A DNA stretch of 38,097 bases from positions 1 through 38,097 of the forward strand of contig RDZG01000102.1 of the NCBI GenBank assembly GCA_004293915.1, in the 5' to 3' direction. Below, in pieces: positions 17,634 through 27,109 of this stretch. Source of the DNA: Bacteroidota bacterium. GTDB lineage: Bacteria; Bacteroidota; Bacteroidia; Cytophagales; UBA9547. A program made the position numbers and the translations under genes. The number at the start of each line of letters is the position of its first letter. The first letter of the stretch is position 1. The notes under the pieces were generated by a model. It was not told the origin of the DNA, did not search any database, and worked only from the letters and a program-made list of their open reading frames with translations.

Positions 17634-18598
17634 AAATCCCCGAAAAAATATTGGTCATACAAACTGCATTTTTGGGAGATGTGATTTTGGCAACCGCTAT
17701 TTTACAGAAAATCAAATTTCATCATCCAAATTCTAGCGTAGATTTTTTGATTCGCAAAGGCAATGAGGGAGTTTTTGAAAACAACCCAATTTTAAATAAA
17801 CTTTATATTTGGGATAAATCGCATAAAATAAAAGATTTTTTTAGAATAATTAAATTAATAAGAATCGAAAAATACGATGCAGTTGTGAATTGCCAACGAT
17901 TTTTCACAAGTGGATTGTTTACCATTTTTTCGGCTAGTAATTATACAGTTGGATTCAGCAAAAATCCACTTTCTTGGTTTTTTACCAAACGTTTTCCTCA
18001 TCGTTTTGATGGGACGCACGAAGTTGAACGCAATCAGCAATTAATAGCCGATTTTACAGATTTCAATCCGCTTAATCCAAAAGTTTATCCTAAAGAACAA
18101 CTAAAAGTTTCTGAAAAGTATATTACCATTTCGCCTGGTTCGGTTTGGGCAACAAAACAATTTCCAAAAGAAAAATGGGTAGCATTTATTGCTTCGTTAC
18201 CAAAAGAAATTGCTATTTATTTGCTTGGTTCTAAGGCAGATATAGAAATTTCTGATTGGATTAAAGCACAATCAAATCGAAAAAATATAAGCATAAAAGT
18301 AGGGCAATTATCTTTGATAGAATCGGCAGCATGGATGAAAAATGCTGAAATGAATTATGTAAATGATTCGGCTCCATTGCATTTGGCATCAGCGGTTGAT
18401 GCACCAACTTGTGCCATTTTTTGTAGCACTTCGCCAAGTTTTGGATATGGACCACTTGCTTCAAATGCCAAAATTGTAGAAACTTCTAAAAAACTATCTT
18501 GCAAACCATGTGGCATTCATGGAAAAACAAAATGCCCACAAAATCATTTCAATTGTGGGCATACGATTGAAATAGAAAAACTTTTAATCGATTTTTAA
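17630..18598 (+). CDS. GT9 ADP-heptose:LPS heptosyltransferase-like protein
   Basis: A 322-residue GT9 glycosyltransferase that adds heptose (or a related sugar) to lipopolysaccharide core on the inner side of the membrane. The N-terminal [20 protein letters not shown] motif and [17 protein letters not shown] (about residues 167-183) are diagnostic for this family, as is [16 protein letters not shown] near 250. The C-terminal [19 protein letters not shown] has the Cys cluster common in RfaF-like members. It overlaps the Rieske gene by four bases and overlaps the convergent lepA gene by 15 bases. It is intact, unlike the frameshifted GT9 gene at 2843-3867. Confidence 0.92.
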   Translation: MKIPEKILVIQTAFLGDVILATAILQKIKFHHPNSSVDFLIRKGNEGVFENNPILNKLYIWDKSHKIKDFFRIIKLIRIEKYDAVVNCQRFFTSGLFTIFSASNYTVGFSKNPLSWFFTKRFPHRFDGTHEVERNQQLIADFTDFNPLNPKVYPKEQLKVSEKYITISPGSVWATKQFPKEKWVAFIASLPKEIAIYLLGSKADIEISDWIKAQSNRKNISIKVGQLSLIESAAWMKNAEMNYVNDSAPLHLASAVDAPTCAIFCSTSPSFGYGPLASNAKIVETSKKLSCKPCGIHGKTKCPQNHFNCGHTIEIEKLLIDF

Positions 18599-20371
18599 AA
18601 CTGCCATAAATGCTTCTTGTGGAATTTCTACATTTCCAACCTGACGCATACGTTTTTTTCCTTTTTTCTGTTTTTCTAACAGTTTTCTTTTTCTAGAAAT
18701 ATCACCGCCATAACATTTAGCCGTAACATCTTTTCGCATAGCACTAATGGTTTCTCTGGCAATAATTTTTGCTCCAATAGCAGCTTGTATGGCAATTTCA
18801 AATTGCTGACGAGTTAGCAATTCTTTTAGTTTTTCGCATAGTTTTTTTCCCCAAGCATAAGCTTTATCTCGATGTACAATGGCAGAAAGTGCATCAACAG
18901 GTTCGGAATTGAGCATTATATCCATACGAACCATGTTTGATTCTCTAAAACCAATTAGTTCATAATCGAGTGAGGCATAGCCTTTTGATATGGTTTTTAG
19001 TTTATCAAAAAAGTCAAAAACCATTTCGGCAAGTGGCATGTGAAATATAATTTCTACTCTATCGGTTGTTAAATAACTTTGGTTTTGAAGCGTACCACGT
19101 TTGTCCATACAAAGTGAAATTACAGGACCGACAAAATCAGCTTTTGTAATAATTTGTGCTTTTATATATGGTTCTTCAATATGATGAATTTTGTTCGGAT
19201 CAAGCATTTCGCTTGGTGCATTAATAATATGTTTTACACCACTTGTGTCAAAAGCATGAAACTGAACCGAAGGCACAGTTGTGATTACAGTTTGATCAAA
19301 TTCTCGCTCCAATCGCTCTTGGATAATCTCCATATGAAGCATTCCCAAAAATCCGCAACGGAAACCAAAACCCAAAGCAGCCGATGTTTCAGGCTCCCAA
19401 ACCAACGAAGCATCGTTGAGTTGGAGTTTTTCCATTGCATCTCTAAGATCCTCAAAATCAGATGTTTCTACTGGATAAATACCAGCAAAAACCATTGGTT
19501 TAACATCTTCAAATCCTTTTACAATATCAGTTGTTGGGTTCAAAACAGTAGTGATAGTATCCCCTACTTTTACTTCGCGAGCTTGTTTAATTCCTGAAAT
19601 CAAATAACCCACATCGCCAGCTTCGACAGTATCTCTTGGTTCTTTTGTAAGTCTTAAAACACCTACTTCATCCGCAATATAATCTTTGCCAGTTGCTACA
19701 AATTTGATTTTATCTCCTTTTCTGAAAACGCCATCATACACCCTAAAAATTACTTCGATACCTCTATATGAATTGTATGAACTATCAAAAATCAATGCTT
19801 TTAATGGTTTATTTATATCGCCACTCGGTGCAGGGACTTTACGAACTATAGCCTCAAGTATTTTATCAATTCCTTTACCTTCTTTGCCAGAAGCATGTAT
19901 AATATCCTCACGGTCGCACATGGTTAAATCCACAATTTGGTCTTTAACCTCTTCGGGCATAGCATGTGGCAAATCAATTTTATTTAAAACTGGAATAATA
20001 GTTAAGTTACTATTCATTGCCAAATATAAATTGCTAATTGTTTGAGCCTGAATACCTTGCGATGCATCAACGATTAATAAAGCACCTTCGCAAGAGGCTA
20101 TCGAACGAGAAACTTCGTAGCTAAAATCTACGTGTCCAGGTGTGTCTATAAGATTTAAAACATATTTTTCGCCTTCAAAAACATAATCCATTTGAATGGC
20201 ATGGCTTTTGATAGTAATACCTTTTTCTTTTTCCAAATCCATGTCATCAAGCACTTGGGCTTTCATATCGCGTTGGGCTACAGTTTTGGTAAACTCCAAC
20301 AAACGATCAGCTAATGTGCTTTTGCCGTGGTCGATATGAGCAATGATACAGAAATTACGAATGTTTTTCAT
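18584..20371 (-). CDS. lepA: Elongation factor 4 (back-translocase)
   Basis: A 595-residue translational GTPase, membrane-associated, that remodels stalled ribosomes. The G1 motif AHIDHGKST is at 11-19, G3 DTPGH follows, G4 is NKID, and the C-terminal LepA-specific domain is recognised by [37 protein letters not shown]. Length matches the family. A TAACTTTG -7 element (20397-20404) lies about 25 bases before the ATG. The 3' end overlaps the opposite-strand GT9 gene by 15 bases, so the two transcripts must converge. Confidence 0.98.
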   Translation of the reverse strand: MKNIRNFCIIAHIDHGKSTLADRLLEFTKTVAQRDMKAQVLDDMDLEKEKGITIKSHAIQMDYVFEGEKYVLNLIDTPGHVDFSYEVSRSIASCEGALLIVDASQGIQAQTISNLYLAMNSNLTIIPVLNKIDLPHAMPEEVKDQIVDLTMCDREDIIHASGKEGKGIDKILEAIVRKVPAPSGDINKPLKALIFDSSYNSYRGIEVIFRVYDGVFRKGDKIKFVATGKDYIADEVGVLRLTKEPRDTVEAGDVGYLISGIKQAREVKVGDTITTVLNPTTDIVKGFEDVKPMVFAGIYPVETSDFEDLRDAMEKLQLNDASLVWEPETSAALGFGFRCGFLGMLHMEIIQERLEREFDQTVITTVPSVQFHAFDTSGVKHIINAPSEMLDPNKIHHIEEPYIKAQIITKADFVGPVISLCMDKRGTLQNQSYLTTDRVEIIFHMPLAEMVFDFFDKLKTISKGYASLDYELIGFRESNMVRMDIMLNSEPVDALSAIVHRDKAYAWGKKLCEKLKELLTRQQFEIAIQAAIGAKIIARETISAMRKDVTAKCYGGDISRKRKLLEKQKKGKKRMRQVGNVEIPQEAFMAVLKID

Positions 20372-20396
20372 GGATAATAAATATGTATTTGGATGA

Positions 20397-20404
20397 CAAA
20401 GTTA
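20397..20404 (-). promoter_or_regulatory. -7 element of lepA promoter
   Basis: On the minus strand TAACTTTG matches the Bacteroidota -7 consensus, giving a leader of about 20 bases before the ATG at 20371. I do not see a TTG at the expected -33 distance. Confidence 0.45.
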
Positions 20405-20466
20405 GTGTATTTTTTGCTGAAAGCAGGGAATAAATATTCATAATAGCTTATAATATTTTTGAGTTT

Positions 20467-20772
20467 TCAAAAGTTGATTGATAATTGTAAGTTTCCTCCA
20501 AGTCCGAGTTCTACAATTTTTTGAAGTGTTGAAATTCTAACTTCTTTGATATTATTTTCAATTTTAGAAATATAAGATTTTGTTGTACCTGTTTTTTCAG
20601 CAAGTTGTTTTTGCGTTAAACCTTTTGTAATTCGAGCATTGTGTAGCAGCTCACCAATCTTGAAAGATTCAAAACCTGCATCCAAATCATCTCTTTTTTT
20701 TGTTCCAACATTGCCATAATGAATGGTTTTAAATTGGTCTAAACTTATTAAATCTTTATTTATTGTTTTCAT
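20467..20772 (-). CDS. higA: HigA-type antitoxin, XRE-family HTH
   Basis: A 101-residue protein with a helix-turn-helix of the XRE/Cro type at about 37-90 (NARITKGLTQKQLAEKTGTTKSYISKIE). It overlaps the preceding toxin gene by 17 bases, the toxin-first order typical of HigBA rather than RelBE. By family knowledge the antitoxin binds the toxin and also represses the operon promoter. The N-terminal 30 residues (MKTINKDLISLDQF..) are likely the flexible toxin-contact part. Confidence is good for the pair as a type II system; activity is untested. Confidence 0.88.
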   Translation of the reverse strand: MKTINKDLISLDQFKTIHYGNVGTKKRDDLDAGFESFKIGELLHNARITKGLTQKQLAEKTGTTKSYISKIENNIKEVRISTLQKIVELGLGGNLQLSINF

Positions 20773-21103
20773 ATTCTTTTTTTATTTGTAGAGCTATTTC
20801 AATTTCTTTTTTTGGTGTTTTTTGTGTTTTCTTTTGAAATCCATTGGCTACAATAACTAACTGACCAACATCGAAAAAACAAAATGCACGAAAAATATCA
20901 TTTCCAAATTGAACTCTTATTTCGTATAACCCATTTGTGTTTTCAATATGTTTAAGATAATTTTCAGGAATATTTTTTAATTCTTGAATCAAATTAAAAG
21001 TCCATATAAATTTATCTTTTACTTTTTCAGGTAATTCCACAAAAAAATCATTAAAGTAATGTTTGTAAAACACGATTTTTCTGATTTTTTTTGCTTTTTC
21101 CAT
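20756..21103 (-). CDS. higB: HigB/RelE-superfamily toxin
   Basis: A 115-residue protein resembling phage-derived Gp49-like / HigB mRNA interferases: NDIFRAFCFFDVGQLVIVANGFQKKTQKTPKKEIEIALQIKKEY is a characteristic C-terminal region, with a RAF-x-F strand followed by the NGFxKKTxKTP basic segment. It would cleave mRNA at the ribosome when free of antitoxin. It precedes and overlaps the antitoxin gene. The -7 element at 21109-21116 is only five bases before its ATG, so the mRNA may be leaderless. Confidence 0.88.
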   Translation of the reverse strand: MEKAKKIRKIVFYKHYFNDFFVELPEKVKDKFIWTFNLIQELKNIPENYLKHIENTNGLYEIRVQFGNDIFRAFCFFDVGQLVIVANGFQKKTQKTPKKEIEIALQIKKEYENNK

Positions 21104-21108
21104 TTTTA

Positions 21109-21139
21109 CAAAGATAATTCAAGTAGCCACAAAGTACAA
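21109..21139 (-). promoter_or_regulatory. Promoter of the higBA operon
   Basis: On the minus strand TATCTTTG (21109-21116) with TTG (21137-21139) 20 bases upstream. The predicted start of transcription falls almost on the ATG at 21103, giving a leaderless or near-leaderless toxin mRNA. A second, weaker match (TACTTTG) further upstream would give a normal leader instead. Confidence 0.55.
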
Positions 21140-21152
21140 CTGTTTTTTTTAT

Positions 21153-23621
21153 TTATAAATCTACAATTAATCCTGTCCAACCTGTTTGGTGCGATGCACC
21201 ACAGCCTTTGCCTGTTTCTGGATTAAAAAACTCATAAAAAAGTGGAATTTTATTCAAAATTTGATTTTCAGCAATAGATGAGTCTGCATAAACTGGCAAA
21301 TTTCCTACATCATTTTTTTCAAAAATAGATTTCAGGTTTTGAGCCAATTCAATAGCTTTCGTTCCAATTTCTTTACCAAAATATTGTGCATGAATGGGTA
21401 AACTTTTTGCTAAAACATAGTTTGTCGGCATCCAGACTGGTCCACGCCAATTTGAGTTTTCGCCAAAAGATGTGGTGTCGCTTTCGTTTGGTTGATATTT
21501 CATAGTATAGTTTTGCCCAAATAAAGTAATAGCGAAAGGTTTTTTATCGTATTGTTTTGATAATGAACGTATTCCATATTTTCCCCAAAATTCGTTTGGA
21601 TTGAAAAATGCAGAAGTAATTTTGAAAAAACGTTCTTCTGGAATTACAGAAAAGTATAATTTGTTTTTTGTAGTTTCTTTTACAAAAGGCTGATATTGAG
21701 GGTTTTCTTGCAGATATGTTTCAATATATTTTTCAAAATAAGAATGTTGTTCAATATCAATATTTGCACTTGCAATTAGTGGCAAAAGTCCAACCAAATT
21801 TTTGTGATCTAAAAACTGAAATTGATTTGTCGTATTATTTATTTTATCATGATAAAAACCAGTTTTTTCGTTCCAAAGCCCAATAGTAGGATGATTCAAA
21901 TTAAAAGAAATTTCTAAAAACACACGCAAAAAATAGGTAGATTTTTCTTCAAATTCTGGGTTGGTTTTGGCTAATTCGAGCGAAATTTGCATCATATCAA
22001 GTGCAAAACGTGCCATCCAAGCCGTTCCATCCACTTGTTTGAGCCAAAAACCTTCGGGCAAAGGTCTGCCACGGTCTATCACAGCAACATTATCTAATCC
22101 TAAAAAGCCACCTCCAAAAATCATTTTGTCTTTTCGCTTTTGGGTGTTGAGCCACCAAAGAAAATTTTTCTCTAATCCAGAAAACGCTTGTTTTAAAAAT
22201 GCTACATCTTTTATATTATTAAAACATTCGTAAGCTGGTATTTGTCCAAAATCGCTCATGTATCTACTTTCGAGAAACATTAAAAGTTGCTGTTTTGCAA
22301 AAAACGGGTCAGCTTTTGCAATGGCTATGCAATGAAAAGCACTATCCCATGCCGCAAACCAAGGGTATTCCCACTTGTCAGGCATAGAAATGATGTCGTG
22401 ATTTTTTACATGTAACCAAGCACTATTTCTACCATTTTTACGAGATTCTGGCGGTGGAAACTGATTGGAATCGCCATTTATCCATTTTTTTACATCAAAT
22501 TCATAATATTGTTTTCCCCAAAGCATACCCGCCATTGCCATACGCTTTGTTTCTTTGGCAGCATCGTTTTCAAAAATATGGGCATAAAACTCATCTGTTT
22601 CCGATTTTCTAAAAGTTGCAATCGATTCAAAATCGGTAAAAGGAGTTAAACCTTCTCGACTATTACACAAATTCTTATCGTTTGAAAACCTAAATCGCAG
22701 TGTTTTAGTTTCTAATTCATCGAAATCTAAATCAACTTTATAAGCCGCTTTAGTACCTTTTTTTTCTGGGTTTACTGCTTCTTTTCTCCCATCAATTACG
22801 TATTCATGAAAAGCATCTTTTACAAAAGGTGTTTGGCTTGTTAGTCCATATAAACGTGTTGCATTTGTCTGATTTTCAGTAAATAAGCTACTGGTTGTAA
22901 ATTCTGAATGTAAATAATATTTACCTAAATCTTGGTGATGTGCAACAATGGTTGCTTCTTCCAAATCTAAATGTGGAGTATAATTATTTTCTCCCCAATT
23001 CCAAGTGTTTCTAAACCAAAGAGTGGGTAAAAAAGTAAGTTTAGTTTTATTTTTAGATTCGTTTTTTATAGTAACTTTTATCAAAATATCATCAGGCGTA
23101 TTTTTGATGTATTCTACATCGATAGTATAAAAAGCATTGTTATCAAATATGCCTGTGTCTATTAATTCATACTCAGGATTAAGTTTATTTCTTTTGCCAT
23201 TTTCAGAAACTAATTGAGCATAAGGAAAAGCATTTTGGGGATATAAATATCTCATTTTCATATAACTATGCGAAGGAGTAGCATCCAAATAATAGTAATA
23301 TTCTTTTACATCTTCGCTATGATTTCCTTCTTTGCCTGTTAATCCAAAAAGGCGTTCTTTGAGTATGCCATCATTACCATTCCAAAAAGCAAGTGCAAAA
23401 CATAATTTTTGTTTTTCGTCCGAAAAACCCATCAAACCATCTTCTCCCCAACGATAAACACGAGAGCGAGATTCGTCATGCGTAAAAGAATCCCAAGCGG
23501 CACCATATTCGCTGTAATCTTCTCGCACCGTACCCCACTGACGTTCAGCTAAATAAGGTCCAAATTTTTTCCAATTTGTGCCATTTTCTTGTGCCTTTAG
23601 TCGTAGGTGTTCGGTAGTCAT
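21153..23621 (-). CDS. GH63 family glucosidase
   Basis: An 822-residue protein matching the MGH1-like/GH63 glucosidases (relatives of mannosyl-oligosaccharide glucosidase and E. coli YgjK). The N-terminal domain begins with GPYLAERQWGTVREDYSEYG, and the (alpha/alpha)6 catalytic domain holds PWFAAWDSAFH with the candidate general acid Asp426, then NSNWRGPVWMPTNY, and near the end YEFFNPETGKG with candidate base Glu797. GH63 enzymes hydrolyse alpha-glucosidic linkages with inversion. There is no signal peptide, so it is probably cytoplasmic; substrates may be trehalose-, kojibiose- or glucosylglycerate-like. No sugar transporter or other hydrolase is adjacent. The 3' end lies 49 bases from the start of higB. 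Confidence 0.9.
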   Translation of the reverse strand: MTTEHLRLKAQENGTNWKKFGPYLAERQWGTVREDYSEYGAAWDSFTHDESRSRVYRWGEDGLMGFSDEKQKLCFALAFWNGNDGILKERLFGLTGKEGNHSEDVKEYYYYLDATPSHSYMKMRYLYPQNAFPYAQLVSENGKRNKLNPEYELIDTGIFDNNAFYTIDVEYIKNTPDDILIKVTIKNESKNKTKLTFLPTLWFRNTWNWGENNYTPHLDLEEATIVAHHQDLGKYYLHSEFTTSSLFTENQTNATRLYGLTSQTPFVKDAFHEYVIDGRKEAVNPEKKGTKAAYKVDLDFDELETKTLRFRFSNDKNLCNSREGLTPFTDFESIATFRKSETDEFYAHIFENDAAKETKRMAMAGMLWGKQYYEFDVKKWINGDSNQFPPPESRKNGRNSAWLHVKNHDIISMPDKWEYPWFAAWDSAFHCIAIAKADPFFAKQQLLMFLESRYMSDFGQIPAYECFNNIKDVAFLKQAFSGLEKNFLWWLNTQKRKDKMIFGGGFLGLDNVAVIDRGRPLPEGFWLKQVDGTAWMARFALDMMQISLELAKTNPEFEEKSTYFLRVFLEISFNLNHPTIGLWNEKTGFYHDKINNTTNQFQFLDHKNLVGLLPLIASANIDIEQHSYFEKYIETYLQENPQYQPFVKETTKNKLYFSVIPEERFFKITSAFFNPNEFWGKYGIRSLSKQYDKKPFAITLFGQNYTMKYQPNESDTTSFGENSNWRGPVWMPTNYVLAKSLPIHAQYFGKEIGTKAIELAQNLKSIFEKNDVGNLPVYADSSIAENQILNKIPLFYEFFNPETGKGCGASHQTGWTGLIVDL

Positions 23622-23648
23622 TTTATAAAAATCAATTTTTGTATCTCA

Positions 23649-23679
23649 CAAAAATAGAAGTATAAATGAGGAATACAAA
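23649..23679 (-). promoter_or_regulatory. Promoter of the GH63 gene
   Basis: TATTTTTG (23649-23656, minus) with TTTG (23676-23679) 19 bases upstream, the best match to the consensus in this window. The expected leader is about 23 bases to the ATG at 23621. Confidence 0.7.
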
Positions 23680-23791
23680 TTTGAAAAATCAAGTAGATGC
23701 AATGTTTAATAAATTTAGATATCTACTTTTCAAATCTAATTGATAACATTTAGGGTTTATAGAAAGTTTTAATTGAAAATTAGAGAATAAA

Positions 23792-24400
23792 ATGGCAAAT
23801 AAACAATATCCAGGCGACCCGAATTGGATAGAAAGTCTAAGAAAAATGCACCCTTTCAAACTTGCTATTTATGTGGCAATTATTGGAATATGTGTGATGT
23901 TTTTATTTATAAATTTAGGATTTATGCTTACCAAAAACAGTCATAATTTATTGATTAGCAAGTGGTTTACAGTCAGCAGTATTTTAATTTTGTTCAGTTC
24001 ATTTGTCGCAAATCAATTTAAGATACAATTCAAAAAAGACAAAGTTCACAACTTATTAAGTTTTTACTATTTATCTTTTTTTCTAGGAATTTGTTTTGGA
24101 ATCACACAGTTTTTGGGTTGGAAATCCATGTTTTTGCAAGGTTTTACATTTGGAAATAGTGATATTTCATATACCTACATTTATTTATTATCGGGTTTGC
24201 ATTTATTGCATTTTGTAGGTGGAATGGGTTATCTTATCTATCTGATTATTAAAACGTTAAAAGCTAAAAATGATATTGTGGTTCGTTTAGTTTTTTCTAC
24301 TGATCCTTACGAATATATGCTTATTGAATTGTTAACTATTTATTGGCATTTTATGGCGATATTATGGTTTGTGCTTTATTTTAGTTTTTTATTGGCATGA
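23792..24400 (+). CDS. Heme-copper oxidase subunit III-like protein
   Basis: A 202-residue integral membrane protein with about five transmembrane segments (roughly 26-48, 60-78, 90-110, 128-152 and 178-200). Recognisable subunit III signatures are SGLHLLHFVGGMGYL (about 133-147) and TIYWHFMAILWFVLYFSFLL at the C-terminus. Subunit III stabilises the oxidase core and guides proton entry. Here it stands alone: no subunit I/II, cytochrome c or assembly gene is next to it, so it may be a second copy or a distant member with another partner. The convergent dusB gene starts eight bases after its stop. Confidence 0.85.
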   Translation: MANKQYPGDPNWIESLRKMHPFKLAIYVAIIGICVMFLFINLGFMLTKNSHNLLISKWFTVSSILILFSSFVANQFKIQFKKDKVHNLLSFYYLSFFLGICFGITQFLGWKSMFLQGFTFGNSDISYTYIYLLSGLHLLHFVGGMGYLIYLIIKTLKAKNDIVVRLVFSTDPYEYMLIELLTIYWHFMAILWFVLYFSFLLA

Positions 24401-24407
24401 AGTTGTT

Positions 24408-25427
24408 TTAAATCGCTACTATTTCATTCTCGTTTTCAACAAAAGCTACACCATCAAAACGTTGGCTAATTTCGTCTAACATTTTAAACAGTGTTTCTGG
24501 ATTTTCTTCCACAACTAATTTAATTCTATATTCTTTAAAATTTGGAATGGCTCTAAAATAATTGGTATAGTGCCTTCGCATCTCAAAAATACCGAGTTTT
24601 TCGCCTTTCCATTCGATAGATTTTAGTAAATGTTTCCTACAAGCAGCCACTCGTTCTTCGAGCGTTGGACCTGCCAACAGTGTTTTTGTTTTGAAATAAT
24701 GTTTTACTTCTCTAAAAATCCAAGGGTAGCCAATCGCTCCCCTACCAATCATAATGCCATCTACACCATATTTTTGACGATATTCCCAAGCTTTTTGTGG
24801 CGAATCAATATCTCCATTTCCAAAAATTGGAATATGTATGCCGTTCATTTCTTTTACTTTGGCAATATAATCCCAGTTGGCTTCGCCTTTATACATTTGG
24901 GCTCGGGTGCGAGCATGGATGGTAATTGCCTGTACACCAACATCTTGCAAGCGTTGTACGGCTTCAAAAACATTGATTGTTGCATCGTCCCAACCCAAAC
25001 GTGTTTTTACTGTTACTGGTCGGTCGCAAATTTTTACAATTTCTTCTGTAATTTTTTGCATTTTAGGTAAATCACGCAACAAACCAGCACCAGCCCCTTT
25101 GCAAGCCACATTTTTTACAGGACATCCAAAATTTATATCTACCAATTCGGGACCAGCATCGTTAGCTATTTTAGCCGCATCTCGCATCACTTCTACTTTA
25201 TCGCCAAAAATTTGAATGCCAATCGGACGTTCTTCTGGATAAATATCAAGTTTATGTACTGATTTAGAGGCATTTCTGATTAATCCTTCCGAACTAATAA
25301 ATTCGGTATACATCAAATCTGCACCATTTTCTTTACACACAACCCTAAAAGGCGGATCGCTCACATCTTCCATCGGTGCTAGCAATAATGGGAATTCTCC
25401 CAAATCGATATTTCCTATTTTAGCCAA
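24408..25427 (-). CDS. dusB: tRNA-dihydrouridine synthase
   Basis: A 339-residue flavoenzyme that reduces uridine to dihydrouridine in tRNA D-loops with NADPH and FMN. Diagnostic stretches are PLLLAPMEDVSDPPFR near the N-terminus, DINFGCPVKNVACKGAGAGLL with the catalytic Cys of GCP, and the FMN-phosphate region GNGDIDSPQKAW and GVDGIMIGRGAIGYPWIF. The start was set at TTG 25427 (giving MAKIGNIDLGEFP) rather than ATG 25460, because a minus-strand promoter (-7 at 25449-25456) lies between them. It diverges from the CAAX protease gene. The choice of DusB over other Dus types is by overall resemblance. Confidence 0.93.
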   Translation of the reverse strand: MAKIGNIDLGEFPLLLAPMEDVSDPPFRVVCKENGADLMYTEFISSEGLIRNASKSVHKLDIYPEERPIGIQIFGDKVEVMRDAAKIANDAGPELVDINFGCPVKNVACKGAGAGLLRDLPKMQKITEEIVKICDRPVTVKTRLGWDDATINVFEAVQRLQDVGVQAITIHARTRAQMYKGEANWDYIAKVKEMNGIHIPIFGNGDIDSPQKAWEYRQKYGVDGIMIGRGAIGYPWIFREVKHYFKTKTLLAGPTLEERVAACRKHLLKSIEWKGEKLGIFEMRRHYTNYFRAIPNFKEYRIKLVVEENPETLFKMLDEISQRFDGVAFVENENEIVAI

Positions 25428-25437
25428 AATTTTTATA

Positions 25438-25445
25438 TAACTTTG
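25438..25445 (+). promoter_or_regulatory. -7 element for the CAAX protease gene
   Basis: TAACTTTG matches TAnnTTTG 20 bases before the ATG at 25466. No clear -33 TTG. It faces the dusB -7 element at 25449-25456, three bases away, so the two promoters cannot be occupied at once. Confidence 0.5.
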
Positions 25446-25448
25446 CCA

Positions 25449-25480
25449 CAAAATTAACATATTTTATGTCAGAAACCCAA
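25449..25480 (-). promoter_or_regulatory. Promoter of dusB
   Basis: On the minus strand TAATTTTG (25449-25456) with TTG (25478-25480) 21 bases upstream. It predicts transcription from about 25444 and so supports the TTG start at 25427 over the ATG at 25460. Its -33 part lies inside the CAAX protease coding region. Confidence 0.55.
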
Positions 25481-26380
25481 AAACAATACCATCCACTTTT
25501 ATTACTTCTCATTTATTTTGGCTATATCATTGGTGGATATTGCATCGGACAGTTTATTGCTTCAATCGGAATCGCACCGTTTATGCAAGGCGGAAAACTA
25601 ATCGAAGTACTTGTAAATCCAAAAGATTTTCCAGAATATAAAAATGTAGTTTTGTTTTTGTTGGGAGCAACTTCTTTTGGTGGATTTATATTATCTACAT
25701 TGTTTTTTCAAAAGCGTTTTTTTAATGATATTATCTTTTTTTCGTTGGAATCGCCACAAGAATTATATGTATTTGCGGCCATGTTGGCAGTGGTTTTTTC
25801 ACTTCCAGCTATCACATTTTTAGCCGAATGGAACCAACAAATGGTTATGCCCGATTTTATGAGTGGTTTTGAAATTTGGGCAAAAAACGAAGAAAATAAA
25901 ATGAAAATCATGACCGAATACATTACTTTTTTTAGTTCAAATAGCCAGTTTTTTTTCGGATTAATTGTGATTGCACTCATCCCCGCCATTGGCGAAGAAT
26001 TTGTATTTAGAGGAGTTGTACAAAATATTTTTACTATTTATTTTAAAAACATACACATTTCCATTTGGTTAGCTGCCATATTGTTTAGTGCTATCCACAT
26101 GCAGTTTTATGGTTTTTTGCCACGTATGCTATTGGGAGCAATGTTTGGCTATTTGTATGTTTGGTCGGGCAATATGCTTGTGCCGATGGCTGGACATTTT
26201 GTAAATAATGGATTTTCACTATTTCTTTTGCACATGAAAAATACTGGAAATGTAAAAATGGATGTAGAAACCACTTCTGAAATGCCTTTGAGCATGATTA
26301 TAGGTTCTTTTGCTATTGTATTTGCAATTTTAGCCATGATAAAATGGCATTCGGATAAATTAGAATTAGAAGAAATATAA
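25466..26380 (+). CDS. CPBP (CAAX/Abi) family intramembrane metalloprotease
   Basis: A 304-residue membrane protein with about eight hydrophobic segments. The active-site signatures of the family are all visible: EEFVFRG at 177-183 (Glu177, Glu178, Arg182), His211 in FSAIHMQFYGF, and HFVNN at 244-248. These bind zinc or activate water for cleavage within the membrane. Members range from eukaryotic Rce1 CAAX proteases to bacterial bacteriocin-immunity proteins; the substrate here is unknown. An acidic conserved gene follows 36 bases later and may share the transcript. Confidence 0.9.
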   Translation: MSETQKQYHPLLLLLIYFGYIIGGYCIGQFIASIGIAPFMQGGKLIEVLVNPKDFPEYKNVVLFLLGATSFGGFILSTLFFQKRFFNDIIFFSLESPQELYVFAAMLAVVFSLPAITFLAEWNQQMVMPDFMSGFEIWAKNEENKMKIMTEYITFFSSNSQFFFGLIVIALIPAIGEEFVFRGVVQNIFTIYFKNIHISIWLAAILFSAIHMQFYGFLPRMLLGAMFGYLYVWSGNMLVPMAGHFVNNGFSLFLLHMKNTGNVKMDVETTSEMPLSMIIGSFAIVFAILAMIKWHSDKLELEEI

Positions 26381-26416
26381 AATAACATTTAAAAAAAGCA
26401 GATTAATTTTAAAAAA

Positions 26417-27043
26417 ATGACACCTAAATTATCACCAGAAAAATATATTATTTCCAATGCCCGAAAACTACCAATTCATGCTGTTTATCTTGCCGAAGAA
26501 TGGAATGAAACAGGCTTAGCCTCCATATTGGTTGCTCGCAAGCATCCGCAAGGAAACATTACCTGTGCAGCTTATATGGTAGATTTGAAGTGTGTTGGAT
26601 TAAAAGAAACCTATTATTTTTTTAATAAAACACCTGAACAATTTCAAGAATTTATTGAAGATTATTCTATTAAATTAAATCTGATAAAATCTGATTATAA
26701 TTTTGTTCATAACCTGATTTATGGTGCAATTGCATTTGCCGAAGAATTTAAAATAAGCCCACAAAAAGATTTTGCAATTACTCAATATATTTTGGAAGAG
26801 GATACAGACGACATACCACTAATTGATTTTGAGTTTGGGGAAAATGGTATTCCACACTTGATTGTTACACCAGCAATGCCTTCTTTTATAAAATACTTAG
26901 CTAATCTTAAAAAATTTGCTGGTGAAGGAAACTATTTTTATACAATTCAAGATGATTGGGGAGATGCTAAAGAATCAAATTATGAATCATTTTTAGATGA
27001 TGACAATGAAGAAGATGATGACTATGAAGAAGAAATCAAATAA
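26417..27043 (+). CDS. Conserved acidic protein of unknown function
   Basis: A 208-residue soluble protein with no signal or membrane segment. The N-terminal half contains LPIHAVYLAEEWNETGLASILVARKHPQGNITCAAYMVDLKCVGLKETYYF and the middle HNLIYGAIAFAEEFKISPQKDFAITQYILEEDTDDIPLIDFEFG; both look conserved, with mixed alpha/beta character. The last 20 residues are almost all Asp/Glu (DDDNEEDDDYEEE), a disordered acidic tail. It lies 36 bases after the protease gene, with a hairpin terminator beyond. I recall proteins of this kind only as unnamed Bacteroidota families, so no function is given. Confidence 0.75.
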   Translation: MTPKLSPEKYIISNARKLPIHAVYLAEEWNETGLASILVARKHPQGNITCAAYMVDLKCVGLKETYYFFNKTPEQFQEFIEDYSIKLNLIKSDYNFVHNLIYGAIAFAEEFKISPQKDFAITQYILEEDTDDIPLIDFEFGENGIPHLIVTPAMPSFIKYLANLKKFAGEGNYFYTIQDDWGDAKESNYESFLDDDNEEDDDYEEEIK

Positions 27044-27061
27044 ATTGTGTAGCGCTAAAAT

Positions 27062-27109
27062 AAAAAATTCGGTCGTTATAGATTTATGCTATAAATGACC
27101 GTATTTTTT
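27062..27109. terminator. Bidirectional hairpin terminator
   Basis: A stem formed by CGGTCGTTATAG (27070-27081) and CTATAAATGACCG (27089-27101), with one bulge and a loop of about seven bases, flanked by A-rich sequence on the left and a T run on the right. It lies between the plus-strand acidic-protein gene and the minus-strand small genes and can serve both. Confidence 0.75.
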
